DNA of 64,000 nucleotides from Hemibagrus wyckioides. Taxonomy: Eukaryota > Chordata > Actinopteri > Siluriformes > Bagridae. The position numbers and the translations under genes are program-made. The stretch covers positions 14,302,157 through 14,366,156 of the forward strand of contig NC_080718.1 in NCBI RefSeq assembly GCF_019097595.1, read 5' to 3'. Of the stretch, positions 1 through 13,680 are shown one piece after another. The first letter of the stretch is position 1; every line of letters begins with the position of its first letter. Under the pieces are notes generated by a model. That model was not told the DNA's origin. It saw only the letters and a list, made by a program, of their open reading frames with translations, and made no database searches.

Positions 1-540
1 TATTTTTTTTTGTATTTGAGACCTTGTGGATCCTTCATAGGTCAGCCCTCTGGAGCACATGCTTCAGTGGAAGATATAAGACTCAAGAAAATTCTGATTT
101 GGTTCAAAGGAATTAAAATGGTCAAAACAAATTTGCTTGCATTAAAAAAAGTGACCGAGAAACAGTGCAGATGTTCAAGATCAGTTCTAGATCAGTTTTA
201 AATGGAAAAATTCCTGGTTTCAGTGTGCTCTCAGAGCTCACTGTGTAGAATCCACCCACTTTTTTCCATTTCTAAAAAAATCTCTTATTTTTTCTTTATA
301 TATTCTTTATAAATTACAAACGCATCTCCAGCTTTTTATTAAGAGAGATCTTGTCATTAGTGCAGCTATTTTACAGAAAGAAATGAAGCTAAATGATTTT
401 ATTGCTCCAAAGTGCATATTAGATTTCATTTATATTTACTGTGTTTAGCAGAGCTTTATCCAGAGCGATACAGAAGTGCTTTGTAGTCATGCTTAATGAC
501 TACATTAATATTGTAACTGTGCCTCTTGTGTGTTTTACAG
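1..540 (+). other. stard9: stard9 intron (3' part), window edge
   Basis: This stretch is noncoding and ends in a pyrimidine-rich acceptor (tgttttacag, 531-540) directly before the first stard9 exon in the window. Open frames here, such as the one at 10-201, have no recognisable similarity and lie upstream of a clear acceptor. The exons encoding the kinesin motor must lie further upstream, outside the window. Confidence 0.75.
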
Positions 541-3500
541 TCCAGCAGTGGATATTGCAGGAAAAGCAGCGTCTTGCTGCCATCAGGGAGAAGGGAACAC
601 TTGACTCAGGGGTCCAGACGGATATCATTCCACTGCCTGTGCTGGCTGACGTTAATGAGAATGAGAGCAGCAGGGAAACAGTTCGTCCATCACTAATTGT
701 GGGTGATAGGAAACGGGTGGTGCAAGAAGAGCTCCTTAAGCACCATGCGCTCAGAAGAAATGAGAATCGCATTCGCCGCAAAAGACTGCGCTACCAGCTG
801 GAAAGAATCGCTCGCAAGCGACACCTGCTAGAAGCAAAGCAAGAGCTTCAAAGACTGGAGACTGCTCTTTCACTCGGGGTTGATTCACCCCAGTCCCCTG
901 ATCTTGGGTCTCCTTCAAAGCGAAGAGAACGTCCAATGGTCTTGAGAAGGCATTCTTTTTCTGTTGACCTTTTGTCTCGACTTTACCCTCAACATACGCC
1001 CATTTTCAGGTCAGTAAGAGTCACTTTATTTGGTTCTGTTAAGAGATGTTCTATCAAAATCAGTATAATACAACATTTGATAAATAAATCATTCAGAAAG
1101 CAAACTTCTAAACATAAATCAATTTTTTCTTTTAACAGCCAGTTTCTTAGGAGGAACCGATTATCTGAATCAACGTCGTCTCTCTCTAGGGCTAGCTTTC
1201 CTAGAAAATGGGTGTCTGATGAATGTCTACCAGGCAAAACTAGAGGCCGCTCTAATACTATGCCCTCAAGATGTAGTCAAGGGACTTCAAGTAGGACAGG
1301 CTCCTCTGAGAACATCAAAATGTCAGTGAAGGAAAACTTACCATCTGAAGGAATGACTGACAGAAAAGCTCTTTCATCTCCACTTCAATCATCCATCTGG
1401 AATCATAACATATCTGTAAAAACTACAGTGGATTCAGATACTAGAGATAGTAAGAATGTGCTTCCGATAATAAAGCAATCAAGTAAACAAAAAAACTCCC
1501 CTAAGGGAGGAAAGAGTTCACCCCATGAAGGAAACAAGGGCTTGGAGTCAATCCGCAAAGCTCTATCTCGATCAGTTGGCTTCGGAATAAAGATGGCTTT
1601 GTCACGGGTTTTCCGCAAACCTCCTTTAGGGTCACGAGGTGGCAGAAGTGCTAAGTCTACGAGCAGAGTAAAAACTCAGTTTGCTGTGGATGGAAAGAAA
1701 GACAAAAATGTAGGAGACATGGTGACAAAGCAGCCACATTCTCCTATTAAATCAACAGTGTCTTGTAATGGTTTAGACCAGCTCATTTCATCAAAAGAGA
1801 AGAAGCAGGGACGCTGGCATAGTGCAGAGACCCTTACTAAAAAGACCAGAAGATGGGTCAAGATACGACAGGATCTGACTGACTGGGTAGAAAATACTGG
1901 TAATGAAGTTCCTGATGACTCTTCAGACTGTGACAGTCTTTTCTCAGTGGACTCCCTTTCATCAGCTTATGCCATTGCCTTGGCAGAGCAGCTTCAGCAA
2001 GAGGACTCTGAGGCAGAGAGTGAGGACAGTCAAATGTCCAAGGACTCACTTGTCAAGGAAAGTAGTGGGAGCACTGATCCAAAGCCAGCACTGAAGCTCA
2101 GCCACTCTATTTGTCATACTTTCCTTTCATTACCTAATCCACAATCAACAACAGGTAGAGAGAGAACAGAATCCAAAGAAATGCCTGAGGAGCTTTTCAG
2201 GAGTCAAAAGGTAACAAGACAAGTACTAAATGAATCTTCACACTTATTACATATAACATCTGATTCCTGGTACCCCAGTGATGTCAGTGTCAGAGAAACA
2301 GAAGCTTTCCTCACACTTACAGATGCATGGTCATCCACCGATGCAGCAGATAGTCCTAGGATCCTTGGGGCCTCAGAGACCTCGTTGAAACGATGCATAC
2401 TCTCAGAGACGATTAGCAGCCAAAGCCAGGCTAGTCTAGATCTGTCTGGTGTAACAACTGGCTCCAAATGCCAAATTTCACCCTGTTTTGATTCTACCCA
2501 GGGTAAAGATGCGACAATTAAGGAAAGAAGTCACATATCCTCTGAAGGGGAAACGGTTTTGGACTATTTTTTGAGTGATCGTTCCTCTACCTCCTGTTCT
2601 ACACCTGAATGCACATTATTGCAAGAAAGTAATGGGCAGTTGAGTAACGTAGAGACACTGAGCATTTCTGGAAAGGCTTCCATCACACAGGACACAATGA
2701 ACAATGACACATTATGTGCAAGTAAACCACCACCGCCATCAGAATTAGCACCATTAAATGATGCAGTGAATGACGTTGATATGTTGGCAGTCAGTGCACC
2801 TTTCCAAGACAGTGCTGTTCTGAATGGATGCTTCCCAGTTAAATCCCCTAATAAGGACTTAAAAAGCAATTCTACAAAACAAACAGAACTTATCCTAATA
2901 AGTTATAAGAGTGATCTCACCAAAAGCTTTGTAGCACAAAATAACTTAGAATCAAAAACACATTCTGAATACAGATGCATTGCAGAAACACCCTCAGAAT
3001 GTGATAGACAAACACATCTAGAACTCCAGCATTCTCATAGTTCATGTCAATCAGAAGAAACTTTGAAAAGCAGTAATAAGCAAAATTCAATATGTTCCAG
3101 TAACTTCCAGTTCCAGTTCCAGGAACTCCATCAATCAGCATTACATAGTTTGAAAATTGAAAATGATTTTCAGTGTGAGCCACAAAGCATACTGCTTAAC
3201 CATGATGAAAGGAAGGTGAGTGATGAAAAGTCGTTGGTGCAGCATCAGATTCAGTGCACAGAGAAATATTCAGAGAGCTATCCTGCAAAAAATATGAAAG
3301 ATGACTCTTTTGAAATGAACATGTCAGACAAGTCAGTCAGTGCCAACAAAGTGTCTGATTCTTGTGATGCTGTGATGCTAGAGCATGAATCCTCTAACCT
3401 ACACTCAAGAAAAAGAAGCAAAGATTCTCAAGATGATTTAACAGGTCATTTGAAAACCCCAAAGAGAAGCTGTGTTGAGTCCCTTGTTCCAGATGATTCT

Positions 3501-6500
3501 GCTGTAAATGATGTACCATTCAAGTTTAATGACAGTTCTAACCTCACCAGAGAAAACTCAACAGGCAAACTGTTACAAGTAGAAAAGGAGATAATGGACA
3601 GTTTGTCTCAAACGTTTCAGCAAGATTCTATAACTGCATCTATGGACACTTATATCAACATTTACCAAAACAACAACAATAATCCTGCTGCCAGCTTTAC
3701 ATCTGAAGACAGACCTGTATCTACTGGGATAGAAGTGTCCACTGGGTGTCCAATGGGTATACACAATGTAAAATTTCCTTATGTTAAGCTTCTGGACAAT
3801 GGACTGTTCCATAGCGATGCATTGCAAAGGATTGGCCTTGTAATAAATGACAAGATATCAGAAGTGGTGAAAGAACATCTGAAGATGTCACTGCAAGTGC
3901 ATGGTGGTGAAGATATTGATGAAGAACCAGAGACAAACAGTGAAACCAATATTGGTGCTGTTAAGGAGAGTCAGAACAAGAATGAAATGACAGCTGAGGG
4001 TTCACACGGCAGTTCTCAGACATCTCCATGTGTGACTGAATATTCTGTTGATGACAGAGTGGATGTGGATAACATAGACGACTGTGTGAGAGACAAATAT
4101 TTAGTAAAAAATCCTTCTGAGAAAGAAATCGTATTAGACCAGCAAGGAGTTGGATTCCTTTGCAAGTGTCCATCTTTGTTGGTAAAGAACGTCAGTACAG
4201 AAATAGAAAATTCAGAAAATTATACTACATGTGGACCTGTGCCACAAGATTTGAAAATAAGCTTACCAGAAGCAAACACAGTCCTATTTGAGGGACCAAC
4301 TGATAATCATCCAGAATCATTAATTAGCAGCCATTCAAATGATTTAATCGATGAAGTGATCAGCGAAAGTAACACGACTATTCCACTGACCTTGATATCT
4401 ACGTGTAAACAAAACCCTGAAGTAATTTCATCTTCTGAATATGTCACTGTCTCTGAGGAACATGACCAGAACATTGTGATGAAAACAGAGACTATACCAA
4501 TCAATAAATCTGCTACAGGACCAACTGTAAGGGCTGAAGACAACAGATTTAATCTTCCATCACAAACACAACGCAAGCCAGGTATCTATCCTGAAGTAAA
4601 CAGCATTTCAGGAGTCTCAAAAGATAGTTGTGATGCTAGAGTCTCCACTTGTTGCTCAGATGCAGTGGTGGACAATGTTGCCTTAGACATGCTTAAAGAG
4701 ACAGTGAAGACTGAGGAAGCAAGTAAAGTATATGTGGCAGCTAAATTTCAGCAGGTGGTGGAGGTAAACACTGTTGCAGATCTTGACACTGAGGCCACAA
4801 TTCAAATTCAGATGAAGAATGAAGACTCGTTTTATTCAGATGGAGCTGAAAATGTTGATGGCATTGATTCTAGACCGCTTAGAAAACCAGCCAACCAAGA
4901 ATGTGCTGGAGCAAAACAGGATTTTAGCACACAAGAACAGCTTCATGTTGGACAGAACACAAATAGTTTAAATGAAGCAAAAGATAAAATCATGGACCTC
5001 AAAAACCATAATTGCTTGGGGAATCTACATAAAGAGACCACAGTTTCTAAATGTTTCAAAGCTCTGGTGCTTAGTACTTCAGAGCTACAGAGAGACAATC
5101 AAACACAAATCATCCAGAGTGCCATTATGAGTGAAAAGCCATCTAACTGTTTTCAAGAAGAAGACCAATCACTGTGTAAAGAGAACCAAATGCGGCACAG
5201 AAGCAAAATTCAGGAACAGTGTGTGAATATTCAAAAAGAAAGGAAAGATTCAGACCAACTGCAATGTCATGACTTACATATCATTTCTAAGTCTGTACAA
5301 AGACCAGAGCAGAGAGACATGACAGAGGTGGATAAACCGGAGCTTACATTTTCAGCATCAAGGTCATTAAATGCAAAGGAACATCATCAAGTTAATATTG
5401 AATCTACTGATAAAACTAATGGAGGGAAACAACATGCAACAATAAATGGTTCAAGACTTGTATTTTCTAGGACTAATGAAGAGCGACAGAAAGTAAAGCC
5501 GAAGAGATACAGGAAAGCTCATTTTACAGCCCCTCTAAGTTCATCGACTGACTCAACACCTGATTCATCCTTAGATGAGATAATTAAATGCAGAGTACAT
5601 AAATGTGGTATTGCCACTCCAGTCATACCTGGCACACCTGCTCTTGTAAGAACAAAGACAGAAAATAGAAATAGCTCATCTGATGACTTAAGTACATCTC
5701 TGTCTTTACAAATGAATACAGGATCACTAGAATCAAATTCCAGTCATAATCAGTCTTATGGGCCTGGCTCAAATAATCCATACACTTACATCAGAGATGT
5801 TACCACTGTTGAAGCAGAGGAAGTGAGGCAGAAAAAATATCATCTTACTCCAAAGCTATTTAAAAGGTTAAGTCAATCAAAGGATGATGAAACAGTTCAT
5901 TTAACCAGAAGTAATTCTGCTCAACACATAACACATGAAAATAACCACGAAAAAGCAAATTCATTGGAGAATGATTCAATCCAAAATAGAGAACCTATTC
6001 TTCATTTTGGTTCAAGTGACATCAACCCCTTTGTTCATACCAGAAAAAAGGATCAGTTACTTAAAGCTGCATCCAAAAATCAGGCATTTGGAAGTGCAGT
6101 CAATATATCCAGCCAACATACCTCACTTGAAAGTTCTAGCAATGGTATAGCAAGATGCTGCAGTATGGACAATGGGTTAAATGTCCAGAATTCTCCTTTC
6201 AGTTCTCATCTAAGCACTTATGCAGTCCAAAAGGGGCTTTCTAGCACACTAAGTAGTGCTGAAGGTTCCAAAGAACAAATTTCTACAGAATCCAAGCTGA
6301 GGGAAGCCTTTCATACCCCAGTTGTTTGTAACAAGAAGATCTTAACAGCTTCAGGCAGTGACTCTTGCAATGATACCTTAGACTTAGCCAGTAGCTCAGG
6401 CCAGGTAGATGAAATAGTGCTGGTCTACTCTTCTGAACATGAAAGTCAGGACAGTAAGCAAGATTCAAGAAAATGTGACCATGGAACCCAGACAGTTAAG

Positions 6501-9500
6501 TTTTATGAGGAATTGGAGAAGAAATGCAGACACAAGAGGAGCAGTACCCAAGTCCCTGTGTCTAGACAGGCACAAGGAACATCAACCACATGGACAAGTC
6601 TACAGAATATGTCTGAACATCTTTCTGAGTTGATTGTCAGCACGTCTGATCTTCTGGGAAACATTCAGTGTATGAGAACAGGGGAAAGTTCTGTGAAAAA
6701 AGGGTCTCCATTAAAACCTTGTAGTAAAGTTTCAAAGATACGATCTGACAAATATGGCAAGAGTGATGGCTCCACCCAAACTGCCACAGATGTTGGGATT
6801 CAGACTGAGGACAGTGCACTACTAATGAAACAGGACAAAGTTCTCCAGAGTACCTCACCCATACAAAACCCCAAATCTCATGAGGTCAATGTGATCGTCA
6901 AAGTTATCGGCTCTGAAGTTTGCAATGTACCAAAGCCAGAATGTGTCATCAAATCTATTAGAGATCAAGATGAAAGCAGGCAGACCTTTGAAACTATTAA
7001 AAGTATGCCTGACTTGCGACCTTCAGGCACACATCCATCTGAGCAGTTTGGTGGAAAGTTGGACACTGTAAAAATTCTCTCCTTAGAAACTGTCACACCA
7101 AATCAGCACCGTTACAATCCTGTCACCGTAGATCCTAAAGCTTCCAAAACTTTTGCAGTTTCTGCTCAGAAAAAATGCAGTTCTCAAATGTTAGCACAGT
7201 ACAATCAAACACATCAGCAAATGAAGCCAAAGAATTACCCTGATAAAAAGGTGCTGCTTATAGACCGTGCCTCTTCACCTATTCTCACTGTGGATGTGTC
7301 ACGATTACAAAAAAGGAAAATCAAATCTGGTACAATCCACACCCCCACTGAGATGCTCTCAAAAACTACCAGAAATCCACCTGAAAACAAACCAGTGTCC
7401 ACCAATAAACCTGCGACACAGTATCAAAGAGATTATTTTTACACATATCAAACTGAAAACAAATCAGTGTCTTCCATGTCTCTTGAGAACCTAAGTAACC
7501 ACAGTTGTGTAAATGCAGATGAATACTCCACAGACGCCTCATCCAGCAGGTATTCACAAATTGGAAGAAAGAAACCCTCTCATGGAGTGCAAAGCAAAGT
7601 AACAAGCCAAGCCATTTTGTCCAGTCCCCTATCCCACAGTCACTCTTCCTCTGTTAAACACAGGCAACCTGTAGACTTGAGCCAAAACACATTACCATCT
7701 TCAACACCTATTAATCATAGCCACAGAAGCAGCATACAGGAATATAAACACAGAGTCTATAAAGAAATGAGCTGCTGGAGTGATCTGAGCAAAGACATTT
7801 TCCAATACCAAGAGGAAGACAGCGTGTCTTTGGCTCCGAGTGACTGCAATACAGACGTCCTGGTCAGCGTCAACCCACTAGCTGAAACCAGCCCACCCCA
7901 AGAGGACTATCGGATTCCTGAAAACCTGCCAATGCACAACAAGTTCACCAACTGGTCAGGCATCAGTCAGCAGCCACCAGCCAGGCTCGCTAATCAAAAC
8001 AATCCAGCTGAGAAGAAATCCCCAGATATTAACACACATAATCTCCAGCTACATTCAGCAGAGTCAGAGAGCCTCAGGTATAGATACAAAACAGGTCTCT
8101 CGGAATCGGCAGATAGACGGGCCAGAGAAATCGAGAGACTACGGAAGGAACGGGAGCAGGTTCTCGCTTCGATGCAATTAGATTTGAGTCCTCATCCACT
8201 CAGTGTAGAGCTCACAGAGGCCAAGTTGCACTATGGCTTGGGGAAGACAGACACTTTGCTGAAGATACTGAAGTCCAGTTCCAGGATAGAGTCTACCATC
8301 TCTACTAAACAGCAGCTGTATGACAGGTGAACGTTGCATGCTTGCAAACCTTGTTGATTTCTAAATGTAAAGAGATATAATACGCTATGCTATATTCAAT
8401 ACCTGCATATAGTGTTATTTTGCGTTTGTGCTTGCTCAGTTTTCCTCAGTTGAAATGGCCTATGAATTAGGAAATATGGCCAGAATGATATGTAGGGATG
8501 TGTTGAGTTTTCTAATAACAGCATCTCCCAAAGTGTTTTATTTCTCTTATACCACACCAATTTGTAACTCGGACCTATTCTAGATGTTTTAAAGAACATA
8601 ATGCTGTATGTTTTATCAGTGTATAGTAATCTTTAATGTTAAATGTTTTAGAAACAAGTTCCTTACGGTTATTCCTTATAACAGCTATAAACAGACATTC
8701 CCTCTATTTCTTTTAAGGTAAATTAGACAAAATTGAAGCATATCATGTTACTAAGAAAGCTTTACAAACCTTTACAAAGCAAAGATTAGAAGCTTCTTCC
8801 AAAAATGTTAAAAGTTTCTTAAGAAAATAAACATTTCTTAAAAACAAACCTCATAAACAATTACAACAATTATACACATTTGTCTTAAACTCTTTAAGAG
8901 AGCAAGCGCATTAAAGTCTGTGATTTACCTTGGAGCTAATCTACTGTCTGAGCTGTGCTGTTGTCAACACCAGTCATAAACGATAATTCAGCAGGGCTAA
9001 GGTATAATCAGAATACTGCCTTTATTATTTTCTCAGGCACAGAAGGAGTATAGATGGTTTAAGGAAGGAGAGAGAAGATCGTCTTCAGATGTCCCGCCGA
9101 GCTCGAAGTCTCAGCCCCAGCAAGCATCCAAACTCAGCAACTAACATGACAGAACAGTCACAAAGAGCTGCGGCTCTACCCAGCCGGCAACGGGAATATC
9201 TGCAGCAGCTCCGCAAGGAAGTAGTGGAGATGAGCAGGTGATTGACTAAATCTATCTAATTACATTTTTATTACATATCTACTCTATGATTTCCTAAATA
9301 ATTAAAATGAATCCAAATGACCTTTTGTAGGGTTCCCGATCCACCAAGAAGAGAGGGTCAGTATCCTACTGATATTGAACTCCTTCTACGTGACTACAGT
9401 CGTGCACGTGAGGAAGCGAAGACAGAGATTGCCAGAGCACGAGTGCGGCTGCGTGAGAGGACGGAGCAGGAGAAACGGAGATTAGAGCAGCAAGCTCTGT

Positions 9501-11934
9501 CACAGTCTGTAAAGGTGAGGTTAAAATACAACACGCAGACAAACTAATGTCAGTTTTGATGAAATCCATAAGATTTGGGACAGATGTACAAATATATACA
9601 AATACCACAATATGGAAATATTTTATATTTCTCCTCATTGCTTGTGTAGGATCATCTGAGGCTATGTACACGTGTCAGTAACAGTACCTTGTGCACTGGT
9701 TCCAACCTGAGTCTCTCTTCAGGACCTACTTCTGGCTACAACAGCAGTAATACAGCTCTACTGAAGGATGGTACATCACCATCTGTACAGGTCAGGAGAA
9801 AATATACAAAATATGTGTTATATTACATATTTACAGATAATAGAAGAAAGGCCTAAATAAACCTGGCTTTATCAATAAACATACAATACTAAATACTAAT
9901 ACTATAATACTGAGATACAGTGTGTGACATGCTGTCCAAAATGAATAAAAATTATAATTAGATTTCCAATTTATTGTTGTTCTAAACAATTGCTATACAT
10001 TTATTATAAACAAGCAGTTATAATTCAGGAATGGGTGTTTACCTTATACATTATTTAGCTATAGGAAGAAAATAAGATCATCGGTTGTTTGCACTCTACC
10101 GTATGCATTTTAAGGGTTAAAGGATATTTGTATTACACAGGTCACTGGAGTCTCAGATAGGGAGTTAAGAGTCAGGTTACGGCCTCCCATGATCCCTTTA
10201 CAAAGTGTACAGGCTCCTCGTGCGTGGCTATCAGCTCAGGGTAAGTAGTGACATTTTTTTAAGGAGGATTCGTCCTAATAACGCAAACAAAATTTATAAA
10301 ACCTCATACCATAATGATCCTCATTAGATATTCGTCTGGAGAGCTCCTCCTCTGGATATGAACTTCACTCCTCCTCCTCTCCATCAACTCCTTCTGGACG
10401 ACAGCGCACCTGTTCCTTTAGCTCTCCCTCATCTATTTCTATTCCATACCAGGACATTGCAGACTGTACACTCACAAGTGCAATATCAGAGGTAAGGTGC
10501 ATATGTTTCACCATGTATGCCTATGAATTTTGTGAAACTGATGTTTGACTAGAGTTTGTGATAACAGGTTCATTTAGCCTCTGGAGGAGATGTAAGGAAT
10601 CTGCTGGCAGGGAATGCAGAAGCTGGATGGAGGTTGGTGTTGTGAAGTGAAAAAAAGAATGTAGTATTTTTTATATAGATATTAGATCAAATCCACACAA
10701 CTCACTTTCTTACAGACACCAGGGTTTGGAGAACGGAGTTCAGACCTTCTATCGGCCCTCCTCCAGACCCTCTTCTTATGGGTTTTTGGGTGCCATGGAG
10801 CTGGAGAGACCCTTGGCTAGTCTGTGGAGTTTAATCCGAGATCACTCCAAGACTCATCTCTATAACAAATCTCTAAAGTCCACATGGACACGATCGCTAG
10901 ATGACACTATACAACTAGGTGACAGACTTTTGATATTATGTGCAGCATTATACAAAATTATAATTTGGTTATTTATTTACAAGAATGTAAGATGATTACA
11001 GCTCAATTTGTTATTTTCACTAGTCTACCTGCTGACTGATCCATCCAACTGTCACATGAAGCAATCGCGGGATTTCTGTTGCCTGAGTGCTGAGTCCAAA
11101 CAGGTTTGTCTTTCAGTTTTGTTATCCACTTAATTTTCTAAATAATACTCTGAATTATACAGATTTATTATAGATTCAGATAGCAATGTCCACTTCAAAG
11201 CAAAGCACAGCATTATATTAATGTGCTTATTCTAATGCACAATTTAACAGTGTGTGCTGGTGTTTGATTTGATGAGATGATTTTTTTGTGTAAGATGTTA
11301 ATTTAGCATTTTTGGTAGGAGTCTCCAGTGTCAGTGCTTTGTAATAATAAAGTAATTAATTAGAGGTAAAGCTTTCTTTTTTTGACATAGAAAATACTTT
11401 AGGACTGTGAATTTTTTGTTTTTTTTAATAATAGGAACACAACTATAAATATGCCTTTTATGTGCTTTATTCTACAGCAAAGTTCATTACATCAAGGTGT
11501 AATGAGAGAAAAATTATTATTGAATGTTTATAAAAATCTTTTTATCTCTCCCTGCCTCTTTGTCTTTCTCTCGGTTTGCTTGCTGTCCATCAGGATGACA
11601 TGTGGGTGTTGGCCATGCAGTCTGTCTTTGAAGAGTCTCTCCCTCGCCCAAGTGCCGACACTGTACGTGGAGAGATGTTCCCTAGTGCGTGGATTCTTCA
11701 GCGCAGCCAGCGGCAGGGTCAAGAGATTGTCACAGTTATCTATCTACTACAGGTAACCTTTCTATCCTCATTCTCTACAATAAAATGTAAAACTACTAGC
11801 TTGTATAGTAAATGTTGCGTCTCACTCTACAGGTTGATTTGGGAACTCCAACCCTGCCTCAAAGACTGGTGAATGAAGTGGCCAGGAAGCAAGCAGCTGT
11901 AATCGCAGACCTTGACTCCTTTCTGTCCTTGTGA
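541..11934 (+). CDS. stard9: StAR-related lipid transfer protein 9 (KIF16A-type kinesin), C-terminal part, 5' truncated by window
   Basis: Twelve exons are read as 541-1009, 1139-8326, 9037-9237, 9331-9514, 9650-9790, 10141-10240, 10328-10491, 10568-10632, 10716-10918, 11024-11103, 11594-11752 and 11833-11934 (stop TGA 11932-11934). They join in one frame of 9,056 nt, giving about 3,017 residues after two bases of a split codon. Seen: a basic coiled-coil stretch near the start (RLRYQLERIARKRHLLEAK), a very long low-complexity Ser/Thr/Gln-rich middle, a charged helical segment (IARARVRLRERTEQEKRRLE) and a C-terminal START domain. Known of the family: STARD9 is a kinesin-3 with an N-terminal motor that acts in mitosis on pericentriolar material and is controlled by PLK1. 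The human protein is about 4,700 residues, so the motor and forkhead-associated regions are upstream of the window. The family call rests on the START domain, the order of segments and the giant exon. Confidence 0.88.
1010..1138 (+). other. stard9: stard9 129-bp intron that keeps the reading frame open
   Basis: The donor is attttcag|gtcagt at 1009/1010 and the acceptor is ttcttttaacag|cc at 1138/1139, preceded by a T-rich tract. Splicing joins ...IF-S-QFLRRN. The intron is AT-rich, 129 nt long (43 codons) and has no in-frame stop, so an ORF caller reads straight through it. Codon content inside it (Lys/Ile/Phe/Asn-rich) differs from the flanks. I call it an intron, but retention would be tolerated by the frame. 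Confidence 0.75.
1139..8326 (+). CDS. stard9: stard9 giant exon (7,188 bp)
   Basis: One uninterrupted reading frame encodes about 2,396 residues and ends at tgacag|gtgaac. A giant internal exon is characteristic of STARD9. The product looks disordered: Ser, Thr, Gln, Asn and acidic residues dominate, with a basic block near its start (SRSVGFGIKMALSRVFRKP) and a helical, charged end (RRAREIERLRKEREQVLASM). Several QT motifs resemble dynein light chain (LC8) anchors, for example DHGTQTVKF near 6478-6504 and STQTATDVGIQTED near 6770-6810. Short internal repetitions occur, including three tandem ttccag units near 3105 (FQFQFQ) and an Asn run near 3670. No catalytic domain is visible. Confidence 0.85.
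8327..9036 (+). other. stard9: stard9 intron after the giant exon
   Basis: AT-rich sequence between donor gtgaac and acceptor ttctcag|gcacag. The joined codon AG|G restores the frame (LYDR-HRRSIDGL). I see no gene or recognisable repeat in it. Confidence 0.7.
10568..11934 (+). CDS. stard9: stard9 START lipid-binding domain exons
   Basis: Five exons (10568-10632, 10716-10918, 11024-11103, 11594-11752, 11833-11934) encode the last 202 residues, the usual size of a START domain. Visible segments include ENGVQTFYRP, FLGAMELERPLASLWSLIRD, the beta-strand segment DFCCLSAESKQDDMWVLAMQ, GEMFPSAWILQR and a C-terminal amphipathic helix (LPQRLVNEVARKQAAVIADL). START domains fold as a hydrophobic pocket for a lipid; the ligand of STARD9 is not known to me. 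The protein ends ten residues after the helix at SFLSL, so the START domain is the true C-terminus. Confidence 0.88.
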
Positions 11935-12797
11935 CAGGCCCGGTTACTAATAAGCACTTATTTAACACTTATTTGCTTCTAACATTTGCACCTCATTCCT
12001 TTTTCCTGTTCTATTTTGGTTCTCCTTTGAGCACTGATAGTTAGTTTATTTATAGAACGACACAGTTTGTGAATTTAATATTGATTCTTTTCTACATTGT
12101 GCATTTTTCTTCCTATATGGTGCTTTTTGCCAAAGAGTGTACAATGAATTGATATAGGAATATTTAAGATTCATCCCAATCACTTATAAGCTAAAAGTAC
12201 TTGACATTAAATTGCTATATCGCTACATAGGATAATGCAAATCAATTCAGTATTTTTAAGGTGTGTAGCAAAGCTAATTTTTGTGAATGCCCAAATCTAA
12301 GCTGATATATTTGAAACTTGAATTTGCAAAGACATCTTGATTGAGCATGTCAGAATGTATAATATGCAACACACTGCTCCTGCATGGACATGCACAATAT
12401 ATATCTACACTTCTACTAATAGGTAGAGCACACAGTTACATTTCTGCACTACACTAGACTAAAATCATATAATGCTGAGCAGAAGTCATGTTTTTGCCAC
12501 TTTTACTGACTATTGCCACTTGGTGGCATTTGCAGTATTTTTTATTTTTGCAAAGAAATATGCAATTTTTTTTGTCGTAAGCTTTCTTAAATGATTTTCT
12601 AGCATGAACAAACTTCATCATCACATTTGCTGTTATAGCAAACACAACTGTTTAATACTATTATAGATCTACTCACAGTAACCCTTGATTCAGAGGTTTG
12701 CACCAATAGGACTGTTTATGAATTGAGTCATGCAAGTGGCCACTACAGTGAAGTGTCACTGAATTAAAATCATCCTTTAGCCTGGAGGAAATCAAAT

Positions 12798-12802
12798 CTA
12801 TA

Positions 12803-12853
<51 letters not shown>

Positions 12854-12892
12854 TTCTAACTGTGTATGATGTAAAAAAAAAAAAAAAAAAAT
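12798..12892. repeat. (TA)n microsatellite with poly-T and poly-A runs
   Basis: About 24 TA units are followed by a T run (12846-12855) and, after a short spacer, a run of about 20 A. It lies in the stard9 3' flank. Confidence 0.95.
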
Positions 12893-13479
12893 ACCGTATC
12901 TGACTGGTCTATTGTGGCATGGACATACTGGGCATGTTATTTCACTCTAATTGTACAGTATGAGTAGCATAAAATACACCCATCACCACTCACCACACAC
13001 TCACCCCTGTCTTTATTCAAATCATTAAAATATAAAGGTCTTGAAAAGGACACTGAGTGGTACTGACACCTGGAGACTATAGCTGTGAGAGTAACACTGA
13101 GAGAAATGACACATATACACTTTTATGGTCAAAGTTACTTTAATTATTGATAATGTATTGTATTGAGATCAGAATTTTTCTAAAGCACTGTAGATTTATA
13201 TGGAATTTCTTTTTAAAAAACCCCAGGTGAAGGACAAAGAGAGAAATAGCAGATATATGAAGGAAGTTCTCTTTAACATTTTTATTGTATATACCAGATA
13301 ACCTGACAGAACAAATATTTCCATATGCAATCACTCCTATTTAAATGTAAAACTATTTTGTTAACTAATTTTTTTATTGCATATTTATGTTTTTATACTT
13401 TTGCTAAATATAAAGGTTCATTTTCCAAATGACTTGCCTGTTGTTGTTTTTCCTTCACATTTTCTATATATATCCTCTG

Positions 13480-13680
13480 TTATATGTCAGCTACCAACTG
13501 GGGATGGTGGAGGCTAACATATTCTTCCTCCAAAACATGTGAAGCACGTAGCCTCATAGACAGGCTCACCGATGGTTGTGATTGGCTATTGTCTGTGATT
13601 AACAGGGGAGAGAGAGTATTTCATCCCTCTCACCTAGAGAGTTTTGCTATATCTTGGAAGGCTGTGGCACCATTTTGAGT
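13480..13680 (+). repeat. degenerate dispersed repeat fragment
   Basis: The sequence (ctaccaactggggatggtgg; ggctaacat..cctccaa; ggggagagaga; cacctagagag) resembles a widespread fish repeat with the same order of words. It is decayed, and no terminal repeat or target duplication is clear. The class is not certain. Confidence 0.4.

Noticed and set aside
10..201. Open frame of 63 codons near the left edge
   Set aside because: It lies upstream of a clear splice acceptor in a stard9 intron, and no similarity is recognised.
441..540. Extension of the stard9 giant reading frame into the upstream intron
   Set aside because: An acceptor at 540 and the loss of similarity before VQQW mark this as intron read-through.
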